36,063 bases of DNA, taken from IMG/VR virus record IMGVR_UViG_3300030339_000142, positions 1 through 36,063 of that record, one strand, 5' to 3'. Under the pieces are notes generated by a model. That model made no database searches, was not told the origin of the DNA, and worked only from the letters and a program-made list of their open reading frames with translations. Shown piece after piece: positions 1-8,061 of the stretch (position 1 is its first letter; every line of letters starts with the position of its first letter). A program made the position numbers and the translations under genes. Origin of the DNA: a virus.

Positions 1-2
1 AC

Positions 3-548
3 CTTCCTGCCACAAAACTTGGCGGAAGCACAGAGAGTGCCAACCGTTCACAGTCAGCAGAGAACGACAAGAGCTTCCGTGCTGAATCAATTACCCCGTT
101 GCAAGGGATAGTTGAAGAAGTAATCAACGAAGGCTTCATTGCTATCGTAATGAATATGCCAGACACGGTATTCAACCACAACGAAGTTGACCTTCGTGAC
201 GAGAAGGAAGTTGTTGATATCGCAATCGAAGAACTGAACCACGGCATGATGACGCTCAACCAGTATCTCGATACTGTTGGACGTAAGCACGTCGATGGTG
301 GAGATATCGCATTCTTCTCAACGTCTAAGGGCATAATGCCGGTAAGCGATCTGATACAAGCTGCTGAACAAGGATTGAAGCCTCCACAGGTTCCAGTTCC
401 AGGCCAACAGCCGTTCGGTCAGCCAGCAGACCCAAATGTACAGCCTAACTCGGCTCCGTCACCAGGGGCTAAGCAGGTCAAAGTAACAACTGCCCCCAAG
501 GCTTCTGCTAAGGGGGCAAAGCCCAATCCGTCTACTACAGGACAGTAA
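3..548 (+). CDS. Phage portal protein, C-terminal part (5' truncated by window edge)
   Basis: The reading frame is open from the first bases of the window to TAA at 546-548, so this is the 3' end of a longer gene. The visible 181 residues begin with a segment around LGGSTESANR, followed by a helical stretch and an acidic region (VDLRDEKEVVDIAIEELNHG). A Pro/Gln/Lys-rich tail closes the protein. This order is typical of the end of HK97-type portals, which form the dodecameric DNA entry ring at the capsid vertex. Its position immediately before the capsid protease and major capsid gene supports the call. The TTG at 99 is only an internal codon, not the start. Identity rests on context plus the segment pattern, so I am fairly but not completely sure. 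Confidence 0.75.
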   Translation, partial: LPATKLGGSTESANRSQSAENDKSFRAESITPLQGIVEEVINEGFIAIVMNMPDTVFNHNEVDLRDEKEVVDIAIEELNHGMMTLNQYLDTVGRKHVDGGDIAFFSTSKGIMPVSDLIQAAEQGLKPPQVPVPGQQPFGQPADPNVQPNSAPSPGAKQVKVTTAPKASAKGAKPNPSTTGQ

Positions 549-551
549 GAC

Positions 552-1703
552 ATGAGTGAACAGTGGAAGATTACCATTCCGGTCATGCTGTCGGAAGATA
601 GAGCAGACGGAAGATGGCTAATCGGTGAAGCATCAGGTACCGAGGGCGACACCAAGGGTACTGAGATGGCACCAGAGTGCATCGCGGACTTCCGCGATCA
701 GATCGTTTCTCGTGCCCAGGCAGGAGACCCGATTCCTTACAAGGATAGTCACGATAAGACCGGAACCGTTCTAGCCGACCTAGGTTGGGTTATGGACGGC
801 GAGGTTACTCGTGACGAACACCTTAGAGTTGCAGTAAAGCTAGACGATAGCAACCCGGCATCAGTGTTCCTACACGAACAAGTCAAACGCGGCAAGCAGT
901 ACGGAATGTCCGTTTCTGGCGACGGCGTTAAGGCTCGCGTGGAACGAAATGCCTCCGGTAGAGTAATGCGTATGCAATTCGTAAAGGTGATTCTACATGA
1001 GATTTCCAACACGACCCGCCCATCATGGGTACCGTCGTTTGGAACAGTGCTTGCCCGTTCTATTGACGGCGAGGTAGGAGAACTAATGGTCGCAGAACTT
1101 GCCCCGGCCTCTGAAGAGACCACCGAGGAAATCGTAGTACGCGAGGAAACCCCGCCAGTAGAAGAGGGCAACCCCGAGACTCCACCAGAAACGCCCGTAG
1201 TTGAAGCAGCGCCGGAAGGCGAGGCTCCGGTCGAGCGTGGTGTACTTAACAAGGGCGAACGTGATGCCCTTCTGTCAACTTACCTTGACTTCGGGGCTAA
1301 GCTCCATGCTCTAGGTATAGACGTGCCGCAGCCTGTTGCTCCAGCACAACCAGAAGGTCTAGCAACGCCAGAGGCAACCCCTGAGAGCGCAGCCGTTCCG
1401 GTCCAGAACTCAGACACGGGAGAACTTATCGACTTCGCAGGTGTGAAGATCGAACGAGCAGCATATGAAGCCATCCAGGCTGAGATTACTGTCGCTGTAG
1501 AGCGTGCGGTTGAAGAACTGAACACTAAGCTCACAGAGAAGGACACTTACATCTCTGAACTAGAGGCAATGCCCGCCGGTCACTTCCCAGTAGCCCGCGA
1601 CCGCGCTAAGTTCCAGAACCCTCAGATTCCTGCAAATCTGGACGATCTTCCCGCTGACGAGAAACTGAAGGTTGGACTTCGGGGACTCTACGGGGACAAC
1701 TAA
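552..1703 (+). CDS. Capsid maturation protease fused to a scaffold-like C-terminus
   Basis: The protein has 383 residues; the ATG follows the portal stop by 3 bases. The N-terminal half resembles the S78/HK97 prohead protease fold. Candidate catalytic residues are His67 in KDSHDKTG and Ser120 in YGMSVSG, and a conserved strand (LHEISNTTRPS, about 148-158) matches the EVSLV..PA-type segment of the family. From about residue 175 the sequence is rich in Glu, Pro and Ala. A helical coiled-coil-like stretch follows (about 295-335), as expected of a scaffold that is cleaved during maturation. Fusion of protease and scaffold in one chain is known in this family. It would cleave itself and the capsid precursor inside the procapsid. 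The gene precedes the major capsid gene with the usual spacing. Confidence 0.82.
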   Translation: MSEQWKITIPVMLSEDRADGRWLIGEASGTEGDTKGTEMAPECIADFRDQIVSRAQAGDPIPYKDSHDKTGTVLADLGWVMDGEVTRDEHLRVAVKLDDSNPASVFLHEQVKRGKQYGMSVSGDGVKARVERNASGRVMRMQFVKVILHEISNTTRPSWVPSFGTVLARSIDGEVGELMVAELAPASEETTEEIVVREETPPVEEGNPETPPETPVVEAAPEGEAPVERGVLNKGERDALLSTYLDFGAKLHALGIDVPQPVAPAQPEGLATPEATPESAAVPVQNSDTGELIDFAGVKIERAAYEAIQAEITVAVERAVEELNTKLTEKDTYISELEAMPAGHFPVARDRAKFQNPQIPANLDDLPADEKLKVGLRGLYGDN

Positions 1704-1721
1704 CAACTCTTAGGAGATTCA

Positions 1722-2612
1722 ATGACCGTCGAAGGTGCGCTGTCTACCCTGACAGCATCGACTGGTAACTACCTTGTACCAACGGTAGTTGATCCAGTTG
1801 TTCGTGACTACATTCAGAAGGCAACGCCTATTCTGAACCTAGTCACGCGGGTAAGCTGGCCGACCCAGACTTACTACATCCGTAAGCGCACAGCACTGCC
1901 TACTGCTACATGGTCAGCCGATGGTGGTTCGCTACCTACCGCAACCATGTCTCAGTACACGATGGTTGCTAAGCCGGTTAAGTTCCTCTACACTCGTGGT
2001 GAGGTAACTGGCCCGCTTATTGCAGCGTCAGGTGGCGTGGTAAACGCTCTACAGACCGAGATTCAGATTCACTCTGCTGAAATTGCAGAGAAGCTAGCTA
2101 CCGACATCATTTCTGCTGACGGTAGCCCTGCTGAAGAAATCGAAGGTATGCTAACGCAGATTCCTGCGACGGCAGTTACCGCGGCTTCTACTGAAGGTGG
2201 AACGCTAGACGTTTCTGCTCGTAACCCTAAGGTTCTGACTCTAGCTATGCTAGACGAAGCCTTGGATATGACCAAGAACGAGGCTGACGTTATCCTCTGC
2301 TCTCCTGCGGTAAAGCGCAAGATCAGTGCCCTGCTTCAGTCACAGCAGCGTTTCAACGACACGACAGTGATCGGTGGCGGATTCCGTGTTAAGACTTACG
2401 ACGGCGTAGCCATTGTGAGTGACGCGCACTGGAACGACGACACGCAGATCATCTTCTATCGTGTTCGTGACGCGAAGCTTCTAGTGAACCAGGACTTCAC
2501 TTACGAGCCGCTAGCCAAGACGAAGGACTCGGAAGACTTCTTCATCAAGGCATACGTTGGTTTCGCACTTGAAGGCCGTCCGGTTCTTCTAAAGGGCTTC
2601 ACCCTAGCGTAA
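1722..2612 (+). CDS. Major capsid protein, HK97 fold
   Basis: The protein has 296 residues, with ATG preceded by TAGGAG. It has no long N-terminal scaffold domain, consistent with the scaffold sitting on the upstream protease. The pattern fits HK97-fold capsid proteins: an N-arm, then YYIRKRTALPTATWSADGG, a P-domain-like helix (ALQTEIQIHSAEIAEKLATD), a segment with a VILCSPAVKRKI-like strand and helix, and a C-terminal stretch ending LEGRPVLLKGFTLA. Position after portal and protease is canonical. A GC-rich hairpin follows the stop and probably limits read-through, consistent with the need for very high expression of this subunit. Confidence 0.9.
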   Translation: MTVEGALSTLTASTGNYLVPTVVDPVVRDYIQKATPILNLVTRVSWPTQTYYIRKRTALPTATWSADGGSLPTATMSQYTMVAKPVKFLYTRGEVTGPLIAASGGVVNALQTEIQIHSAEIAEKLATDIISADGSPAEEIEGMLTQIPATAVTAASTEGGTLDVSARNPKVLTLAMLDEALDMTKNEADVILCSPAVKRKISALLQSQQRFNDTTVIGGGFRVKTYDGVAIVSDAHWNDDTQIIFYRVRDAKLLVNQDFTYEPLAKTKDSEDFFIKAYVGFALEGRPVLLKGFTLA

Positions 2613-2620
2613 GCTAGTAT

Positions 2621-2646
2621 ACGGGGGAGTCGCAAGGCTCCCCCGT
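2621..2646 (+). terminator. Hairpin after major capsid gene, weak terminator
   Basis: A perfect 9-bp stem (ACGGGGGAG pairing with CTCCCCCGT) with an 8-base loop lies 8 bases after the capsid stop codon. Only a short T-poor tail follows, so it may act as a partial terminator or as an mRNA 3' stabiliser for the capsid message. Confidence 0.6.
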
Positions 2647-2665
2647 TCTAATATCGAGGTCTAAG

Positions 2666-2896
2666 ATGCCCCGCGCAAAGTCAAACACAGATGCCACAGG
2701 ACCGTGGGTCATGGTGGTACTTCCTCCGTATGAATCATCTACGTACACAGAGTTTCTTTACGACGGTGAGCTAAAAGTCATCGAGGGAAGAGTAGAGATA
2801 CCTCGTGGACGAAATGAATGGGCAGGACGCTTACTACAACTAGGTTACGCATGGGCTGATGGCGTAGTTCCGTCAGACTTTGAGCCAGTAAGGTAG
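2666..2896 (+). CDS. Small hypothetical protein in capsid module
   Basis: The protein has 76 residues, with ATG preceded by GAGG at good spacing (ATCGAGGTCTAAG). I do not recognise a family. The sequence looks mostly beta: MVVLPPY, YTEFLYDGELKVIEGRVEIP and WAGRLLQLGYAWADGVVP. Its place directly after the major capsid gene is often used for head decoration or head-completion proteins, but nothing in the sequence proves that role. Gap to the next gene is 4 bases, so both are probably read from one message. Confidence 0.65.
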   Translation: MPRAKSNTDATGPWVMVVLPPYESSTYTEFLYDGELKVIEGRVEIPRGRNEWAGRLLQLGYAWADGVVPSDFEPVR

Positions 2897-2900
2897 TAGG

Positions 2901-3113
2901 ATGTGTGAACACTACTTCGAAGTCTTCAACGAAGACTTTATATTCTGCCGTAATTGCGGTGAGTTCAAAACTGCTCCTGTCATAGAAAACACCCCTGAAG
3001 ATGTGCCATTTCTACCGTTCCAAAAACTCCCTAAGATTCCCAACAAGATTCCGAACAACCCATATATTCAGCCTTGGGGAAGAGCAACCTACAGTAAACA
3101 CACTTGTCTATAA
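2901..3113 (+). CDS. Small protein with a putative zinc knuckle
   Basis: The protein has 70 residues. The N-terminus has Cys2, His4, Cys16 and Cys19 (MCEHYF... FCRNCGEFK), a plausible four-ligand zinc site. The rest is rich in Pro and Asn (KLPKIPNKIPNNPYIQPWG) and probably extended. It overlaps nothing and follows its neighbour by 4 bases. Function is unknown. A single zinc knuckle with a flexible tail suggests a binding adaptor, but that is inference. Confidence 0.55.
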   Translation: MCEHYFEVFNEDFIFCRNCGEFKTAPVIENTPEDVPFLPFQKLPKIPNKIPNNPYIQPWGRATYSKHTCL

Positions 3114-3147
3114 AGTAGATAGATAGCATACAAAGTAGATAGCATAC
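3112..3147. repeat. Short imperfect tandem repeat in the leader of the glycosyltransferase gene
   Basis: The unit AAAGTAGATAGCATAC (16 bases, 3132-3147) is preceded by a copy with an extra GATA (3112-3131). The pair fills the gap between the zinc-knuckle gene and the glycosyltransferase start codon at 3171. It is AT-rich, and I see no clear -10/-35 pair inside it. Confidence 0.7.
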
Positions 3148-3170
3148 AAAAGATGCCGTAGAGGTACACA

Positions 3171-4412
3171 GTGAACATCCTAATGCTTGGTGATAGTCCG
3201 TTCATACAAACAGGTTTCGGCATAGTCAATGCCCAAGCTTGCGAAGCACTTGTCAAGGCTGGTCATAAGCTAGTCGTATTAGGGGGACAAGACACCAAAG
3301 AGAGAGACCCGGAAGACTTCACGTTCATCCCGGTTACGTCTCTTATAGCCGACATGCTTGGATGGTCTCAGGTAGATAAGATCATCGAAGACTACAAGAT
3401 AGACGCAATCCATATCATCGCTGATCCAGCCACGGTTTCATCTTGGCTAATCAGGGACAAGGTGGCTTCGTTGCCGATTGTGGCCTACGTGCCAATCGAG
3501 GGCGAGCCACTTAACGAAAGATGGATCATAGCCCTTAGAGGCGCAAACGACCTACATCTACTGACTTGCTCCAACTATGGTGTTAGCGTTCTAGATAAGG
3601 CTGGTTTCTCAGCCAAGATGGTGTACCACGGTGTCTCTGGTGACTTCATGGAGGCCACTCCAGAGACTAAGCAGAGTATGCGTTCCATAGTTGGATGGGA
3701 AGACAAGTTCGTAGTAATGATGGTCGCCCAGAATGTCCATCGCAAGCAGTGGCCTAGGGTGTTCGAAGCTGTTGTTATGTTGCGAAAGCGCATACCAGAA
3801 CTAATACTCTACGCTCATACTACACCATTCAACAACTTCTGGCTAGGCGGTCACGACTTGCCGCAAATGGCAATTCACATGGGTATTGACGATATTGTCG
3901 TCTTCCCCTCTGACCACATGGCCCACAACGACGCCACACCGCTCTGGGGCAACGAAAAGCCAGGATTGGTCGATCTGTACAACATGGCAGATGCGTTCGT
4001 CCTACCGTCTCAGGTAGAAGGATTCGGGTTGCCGCTAGCAGAGGCTATGCGGGTAGGGCTTCCGGTGATAACCACGGACTACGCCGCTGGCGCAGAGGTC
4101 GTAGGTAAGGCCGGTATTCTTCTACCAGTAAATGACTGGGATTACAACCAGAGCCACAGTAAGTACGCCAACGTAGCGCCTCGTGACATAGCAAGTGCAA
4201 TCGAAAGACTGTACAAGAGTCAAGAGCTACGTCGTCAGTACGCCCGCAAGGGCCAGGAAAGAGCGGAAGCGTTCACTTGGGACTCTTACCGGGAAGCAAT
4301 AGTTGAGGAATTCGATGCCATTGCCACCCGCCTACCAGAGACTCGGGGGGAAAGCGTACTTCAGACTGCTACAAGCGGCCATGAAGAAGTTCCAACCCAA
4401 GTGGAAGAATAG
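3171..4412 (+). CDS. GT-B glycosyltransferase, GT4-like, in the virion gene cluster
   Basis: The protein has 413 residues and starts at GTG. It is a two-domain GT-B enzyme. The N-terminus shows the short strand and glycine-rich turn of an acceptor domain (MNILMLGDSPFIQTGFG). The C-terminal half carries the EX7E signature of family GT4 (Glu283 and Glu291 in EGFGLPLAEAM), followed by GLPVITTDYAAGAEVVG, the usual nucleotide-sugar binding loop. Such enzymes transfer a sugar from a nucleotide donor. Being wedged between capsid and connector genes, it may glycosylate a virion protein, as reported for some mycobacteriophages; modification of DNA or host surface glycans is an alternative. About the last 35 residues are variable and overlap the next gene. 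Confidence 0.88.
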   Translation: MNILMLGDSPFIQTGFGIVNAQACEALVKAGHKLVVLGGQDTKERDPEDFTFIPVTSLIADMLGWSQVDKIIEDYKIDAIHIIADPATVSSWLIRDKVASLPIVAYVPIEGEPLNERWIIALRGANDLHLLTCSNYGVSVLDKAGFSAKMVYHGVSGDFMEATPETKQSMRSIVGWEDKFVVMMVAQNVHRKQWPRVFEAVVMLRKRIPELILYAHTTPFNNFWLGGHDLPQMAIHMGIDDIVVFPSDHMAHNDATPLWGNEKPGLVDLYNMADAFVLPSQVEGFGLPLAEAMRVGLPVITTDYAAGAEVVGKAGILLPVNDWDYNQSHSKYANVAPRDIASAIERLYKSQELRRQYARKGQERAEAFTWDSYREAIVEEFDAIATRLPETRGESVLQTATSGHEEVPTQVEE

Positions 4413-4605
4413 CGTATTTGCAAAAGAGCAAGGCCGCAAGAAGCATCTTGATCTATCTGGGTCTAAGAGCCAAGCCTTCAGACATCGCAAGCTGAGCTTG
4501 GTTTCGAGGGCTAGAATCGCCGCCTCCGTCTCTCGTTACTACAAGTCGTCACCATTCATTCACAAGAAGCATCCTAGAAGTAGCTACCTAAAGAGAAGAG
4601 TGTAA
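4381..4605 (+). CDS. Small basic hypothetical protein
   Basis: The protein has 74 residues from ATG 4381, overlapping the glycosyltransferase end by 32 bases. It is very basic, with many Lys, Arg and His residues (KKFQPKWKNS, RHRKLSLVSRARI, SSYLKRRV) and almost no acidic ones, so it probably binds nucleic acid or an acidic partner. An in-frame ATG at 4315 has a better ribosome site (GAGGAATTCG) and would add 22 residues, but needs a 98-base overlap. I prefer 4381 with low certainty about the start. No family recognised. Confidence 0.5.
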   Translation: MKKFQPKWKNSVFAKEQGRKKHLDLSGSKSQAFRHRKLSLVSRARIAASVSRYYKSSPFIHKKHPRSSYLKRRV

Positions 4606-4608
4606 GTA

Positions 4609-5151
4609 ATGGCTGACAGAATGTACATCACGCCAAGCGAATACAGGGCTTTGCCTTTGGGCGGCGTGAAGAACCTCGGCCTAAAGGGCGACGAGATTCT
4701 AGAGCATTACATTGCCATTGCCACAGCTAACGCTGAAGCCTTTACGGAGCGAATCTTCACGTCCCAGGAGTATACCGAAGTATTCCGTGGCGACGACTCA
4801 GCGACATTTCTAACAGATAACTACCCGATAACAAAGGTTACTGAGATAAAGCAGGCCGTATCTGGGACTACTATCGACGCCAATGCGATAGTTGCGACTA
4901 CGATCAATATGAATTGCGGCAAGATAGAACTTCTATCGTCAACGTTTTCAAGCGGTACTATCTACTCTATCAAATACACCGCTGGATACATAAGCGTACC
5001 GATAGTGGTGAAGCACGCTGTAGCTCTTTGGGTTACGGAATTGCTACAGCCTGACTACCTAGGCCCCACAGAAGGGCAGCCGGACCTTGTTGCGCTTTCA
5101 AGCCAACAGATTTCTGATCTTCTGACTCCACTTCGGCGTAGGAGAATCTAA
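4609..5151 (+). CDS. Head-tail connector (adaptor) protein, gp6-like
   Basis: The protein has 180 residues. It starts with a helical region (YITPSEYRALPLGG, LEHYIAIATANAEAFTERIF). Then comes a beta section with FRGDDSATFLTDNYPITKVTEI and YSIKYTAGYISVP, and last a helix VVKHAVALWVTELLQPDY. This is the organisation of HK97 gp6 / SPP1 gp15-type adaptors that bind under the portal and start the neck. The YTAGY..VP..V..A...W segment is a hallmark of the group. Its position ahead of the morphogenesis and tail-terminator genes agrees. The stop codon shares a base with the next start (TAATG). Confidence 0.8.
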   Translation: MADRMYITPSEYRALPLGGVKNLGLKGDEILEHYIAIATANAEAFTERIFTSQEYTEVFRGDDSATFLTDNYPITKVTEIKQAVSGTTIDANAIVATTINMNCGKIELLSSTFSSGTIYSIKYTAGYISVPIVVKHAVALWVTELLQPDYLGPTEGQPDLVALSSQQISDLLTPLRRRRI

Positions 5152-5792
5152 TGCCTACCGGCAACTTCAATAGGCCGGTCCTGGTCGGGTCTTACCACTC
5201 TCCGCTATTTGCTGCCGGGAAGAAATCCGTAACCCAGAACGGCCAGACGATAGTGTTCGAAGGCTTCGACAAGATGAGCCTAGACCTAGGTGAGCTAGCG
5301 TCGTGGTTGAACAACTTCGCCGCTTCATCTGGACCCACGTTTGGTAGAAAAGCAAACAACGTATTCCAACAAGGCCAGGACAAGTACATACAGAGAGTGT
5401 CACAGGTATTTGATACCGAAGGCGCTTCTGCTACATACAACTGGGCTCCGCTAAGTCCTCAGCGTGCAGCACAAAGAATGCAGCAAGGATTTGGAGCGTA
5501 CCATCCCATCCTAGAGGCCACAGGCGATCTACGCAGGGCGGCTACCTGGCCTGATGTTTCTTACTCCGGTAAGAACATTTCCTTTCATAAGGAGATAGAA
5601 CCTCACGAAATGCGTTTGGTTCTAGAAGGCGACAAGGTTCAACATGATACCGGTTACGTTTGGAAGCCACCTGGCGCTAGGGGAAAATCTCGTGTCGTTC
5701 CGCCCAGACCATTCTGGCCCGACGAAGAGCTAGATCGAGACCTATTCTTCCAGCCCTTCGTGGACTGGGTAGACGCATTTTTGTCTAGGTAG
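5151..5792 (+). CDS. Virion morphogenesis / tail completion protein (Mu gpG-like)
   Basis: The protein has 213 residues. Diagnostic segments are WAPLSPQRAAQRMQQG, then HPILEATGDLRRAATW, and near the end a His-Gly stretch before VVPPRPFWPDEEL. These follow the W.PL...T...K.....L..TG.L and VP.RPF patterns of the phage virion morphogenesis family (Pfam Phage_tail_S type), neck proteins needed to join heads and tails. The family member in Mu is about the same length after allowing for the N-terminal extension of about 40 residues here. The gene overlaps its upstream neighbour by one base. Confidence 0.78.
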   Translation: MPTGNFNRPVLVGSYHSPLFAAGKKSVTQNGQTIVFEGFDKMSLDLGELASWLNNFAASSGPTFGRKANNVFQQGQDKYIQRVSQVFDTEGASATYNWAPLSPQRAAQRMQQGFGAYHPILEATGDLRRAATWPDVSYSGKNISFHKEIEPHEMRLVLEGDKVQHDTGYVWKPPGARGKSRVVPPRPFWPDEELDRDLFFQPFVDWVDAFLSR

Positions 5793-5800
5793 GAACGCCA

Positions 5801-6280
5801 ATGAGAGTAACTATAGACAAGCTAGTAGAACGTGTTGGCGTGTTTGCTGAAACCAATAAAGCAAACGGCGGGATCAAAGACGTACTAGAAATCAAGGCAA
5901 TCTACTTTGGTGATCCGGGGATAATCCCGGTAAGCAACTTTCCGTGCATGACTGTTGAACCCGATTTGAAGTCGCCTAGCGGCGAGAACACCGGGATGGA
6001 CAAGAGAAGTCTTGACATCGTGATTGGTATCCACATTGATGCAAGAGAGTATTACGACCAAGATGCCGATGAGGCAACTGGCGACAGAATGTTGGTGGAT
6101 GCTACAGAGGCCCTAGAGGCATGGTTCCGTGGGCGTGACGAAAGACAGCTACAAGGTACTGTCCAAGATGTTGCGTTTGCTGGCACTAGCTATCAGCCGA
6201 TCCGACGTGGCACAACCGTCATCAGCAAGTCGTCAAGGACCAACTTCGTTGTTCGCAAGAACTACATGCGACAACCATAG
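5801..6280 (+). CDS. Tail terminator / tail completion protein
   Basis: The protein has 159 residues, with ATG after AGGAA. The arrangement of an N-terminal helix, a strand with FPCMTVEPDLKSPSG, a long DIVIGIHIDAREYYDQDADEA segment and a helix with ATEALEAWFRG matches small tail-terminator proteins. These cap the growing tail tube and dock it to the neck. Its order between the morphogenesis protein and the tube protein is the standard siphovirus order. Identification is by context and fold pattern rather than a strict motif. Confidence 0.72.
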   Translation: MRVTIDKLVERVGVFAETNKANGGIKDVLEIKAIYFGDPGIIPVSNFPCMTVEPDLKSPSGENTGMDKRSLDIVIGIHIDAREYYDQDADEATGDRMLVDATEALEAWFRGRDERQLQGTVQDVAFAGTSYQPIRRGTTVISKSSRTNFVVRKNYMRQP

Positions 6281-6294
6281 GAGAATGAGATAAC

Positions 6295-7275
6295 ATGGCA
6301 GACATCGGCATCGGTGCCCTTGGTTATGTGGGATTCGGACGCGAAGTATCGGAAGGTGGTCAGGTATCGCCGGCCCACTTTATTCCGGCCAACAGTGCGG
6401 ACTTCCCAGATAACAACGACTACCTAACCCCGCTTCAGATTCGCGGAACCCGTGACATTGTTGTGGCTATGCCAGCCCCTTACAACGTCTCAGGTACGGT
6501 CGAGTTTGACCTAATCAACACAGACATTGGAACTATCCTACAGTCTGCGTTTGCTGCTACTGTATCAACGTCAGCTTACGCTGGTGGTGGTTACACGCAC
6601 GTATTCGCTCCTGGTAACACTTCTCCTACAATGTCGTGGGAAAAGTCGGCCCAGAACGAACTCATCATGCGTTACACCGGAGTCCGTGTAAACACACTAG
6701 AAATCAAGGGCTCGTTCGGAGAAATCGTTACAGCCTCTCTTGGGCTAGACGGTATCGACCGCGCTCAGATTGCTAAGCTCTCAGCCGCCACACCATCATA
6801 CGCTGCGTCGTCTGTATACCCGTTCCACTTCAACGGAGCCAAGGTGCAGATTGCAGGTGTTGATTCTGGCGTGGTTAAGGACTTCACCTTCGGCGTCAAC
6901 AACAACGTATCCCACATCGGCACACTACGTAAGACTCGTGCTTACAAGCGTGTTGCTATGGGCGCTCGTGAATTGACACTGAGCATGAGCCTCGACTTCT
7001 ACGATGACACTGAGTACGCCCGTCTTCTAGGTGACACAGAGTTCGCAGTAACTCTTATCCTAGACGGTCCAAACCTTATCGGTGCTGCTGGCGCTAACCC
7101 GGTAAGTTTGACGATAGCACTTCCTCGTGTCAAGTACAAGACCGTAGGTCTTCCTATCAATGCCGGTGACTTCTTGACTCAGGACGTGCAATGCACCGTT
7201 CTGAAGCCGGTTGCCGCTGACATTTGCACAGTAACCCTGAGCAATGCTGAAACCAACGCAACCCTGCTAGGTTAA
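6295..7275 (+). CDS. Major tail tube protein
   Basis: The protein has 326 residues. Features include the beta-rich start (GALGYVGFGREVSEGG), VSGTVEFDLINTDIGTIL and a long middle with MRYTGVRVNTLEIKGSFGE. Near the C-terminus are LSMSLDFYDDTEYARLLG and QDVQCTVLKPVA. These fit the phage tail tube family, whose hexameric rings stack along the tape measure. It sits before the two chaperone frames and is followed by a terminator-like hairpin, as expected for an abundantly made subunit. Confidence 0.83.
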   Translation: MADIGIGALGYVGFGREVSEGGQVSPAHFIPANSADFPDNNDYLTPLQIRGTRDIVVAMPAPYNVSGTVEFDLINTDIGTILQSAFAATVSTSAYAGGGYTHVFAPGNTSPTMSWEKSAQNELIMRYTGVRVNTLEIKGSFGEIVTASLGLDGIDRAQIAKLSAATPSYAASSVYPFHFNGAKVQIAGVDSGVVKDFTFGVNNNVSHIGTLRKTRAYKRVAMGARELTLSMSLDFYDDTEYARLLGDTEFAVTLILDGPNLIGAAGANPVSLTIALPRVKYKTVGLPINAGDFLTQDVQCTVLKPVAADICTVTLSNAETNATLLG

Positions 7276-7289
7276 GTCAATGCGTAGAC

Positions 7290-7317
7290 GGGGAGGCCGC
7301 TTAATCTCGGTCTCCCC
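7290..7317 (+). terminator. Hairpin after tail tube gene
   Basis: A 10-bp stem (GGGGAGGCCG with CGGTCTCCCC, one G-U pair) and an 8-base loop lie 14 bases after the tube stop. The tail TAGTCTATT is only moderately T-rich, so it probably reduces rather than blocks transcription into the chaperone and tape-measure genes. Confidence 0.6.
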
Positions 7318-7345
7318 TAGTCTATTGAAAGGAACATGATTCCAA

Positions 7346-7783
7346 ATGGGATTCCTAAAAGTAGCTGACCGTGAAACTAAGAGATTCGAACACAAGGCTA
7401 AGGATGGCTCAGTAGACGCTTGGATCGAAGTCCGAGCCAGAATGTCTAAGGCCGAGGAAAACATCGTTCAGTCTCAGCTTCCAGCGGAAATGATGGAACT
7501 TCAGGATGTGGACGTAGCCAACGACAAAAAGGCTGCTGCTATCGTCATGGCCCACATTACGCCACAGCTTTCAGCGATAATCTTCGAAGCCCTTGTAACG
7601 AGTTGGAGCCTAGAAATTCCGGCTACAAAGGCTAACTATCTTTCACTAGAGCCGGAACCGGCTGCTTGGATAGATGGTATCATCATAGAACACTACAACA
7701 ACAGCAAGACTTCCCAGGACGAACTGGGAAAGCCTTCGACCTCGCCAAAGGGCTCTCGGAAGGGTACCCCCGCGACGGAATAA
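7346..7783 (+). CDS. Tail assembly chaperone, short form (gpG-like)
   Basis: The protein has 145 residues. The ATG lies 11 bases after AAAGGAA, somewhat long for a ribosome site. The middle is helical (MSKAEENIVQSQLPAEMMEL) and the C-terminus after the slippery site is Ser/Pro/Lys-rich (KPSTSPKGSRKG), as often seen for the tail that is replaced on frameshifting. In lambda-like phages this form coats the tape measure while the tube polymerises. The location between tube and tape measure is diagnostic. A -1 slip gives the longer product described separately. Confidence 0.82.
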   Translation: MGFLKVADRETKRFEHKAKDGSVDAWIEVRARMSKAEENIVQSQLPAEMMELQDVDVANDKKAAAIVMAHITPQLSAIIFEALVTSWSLEIPATKANYLSLEPEPAAWIDGIIIEHYNNSKTSQDELGKPSTSPKGSRKGTPATE

Positions 7784-8037
7784 TCCGTCGTTACCCACGT
7801 TTGGCAGAGGCATGGAGCCAGTACAATCAATGCCGTCTACGGCAGTTGGTTCAACGCGAAGTACCCAAGTCGGGAGGCAAGTCGGTAGAAAATAGGATAA
7901 TCTCTTATCCTACTGGATACTCGATCTTGCCATACTCGGGAGGACTCCTAGACCAGCCTGCTTACCTAGTCGATGTCTTCGCTCAGTTCATGCAAGCAGA
8001 GCGTGTCGTCGCTATGAAGCAACTGACTAAGGGTTAG
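7346..8037 (+). CDS. Tail assembly chaperone, -1 frameshift product (gpGT-like)
   Basis: The gene begins as the short chaperone. At CTG GGA AAG (7724-7732) the ribosome can slip back one base on the heptamer G_GGA_AAG, after which the frame continues from GCC (7732) to the stop at 8037. This yields about 230 residues: 129 from the first frame and 101 from the second. The second-frame part runs AFDLAKGLSEGYPRDG... and ends VAMKQLTKG. It has no good start of its own. Programmed -1 slippage here is a conserved property of tail chaperones; the exact heptamer is seen directly, but slippage itself is inferred. Confidence 0.78.
7726..7732 (+). promoter_or_regulatory. Slippery heptamer G_GGA_AAG for -1 frameshifting
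   Basis: The heptamer GGGAAAG sits in the first-frame phase CTG GGA AAG, the X XXY YYZ form used by many phage tail chaperones. It lies inside the region where both chaperone frames are open. A slip back by one base enters exactly the downstream frame that ends at 8037. Confidence 0.8.
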
Positions 8038-8061
8038 TCCTTCGCTTCTATAGCCCATCCC

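Noticed and set aside
3112-3147. Short repeats as a CRISPR array
   Set aside because: Only two adjacent copies of 16-20 bases without spacers.
7666-8037. Second chaperone frame as an independent gene from 7666
   Set aside because: There is no proper start with a ribosome site, and the -1 slippery heptamer explains how the frame is entered.
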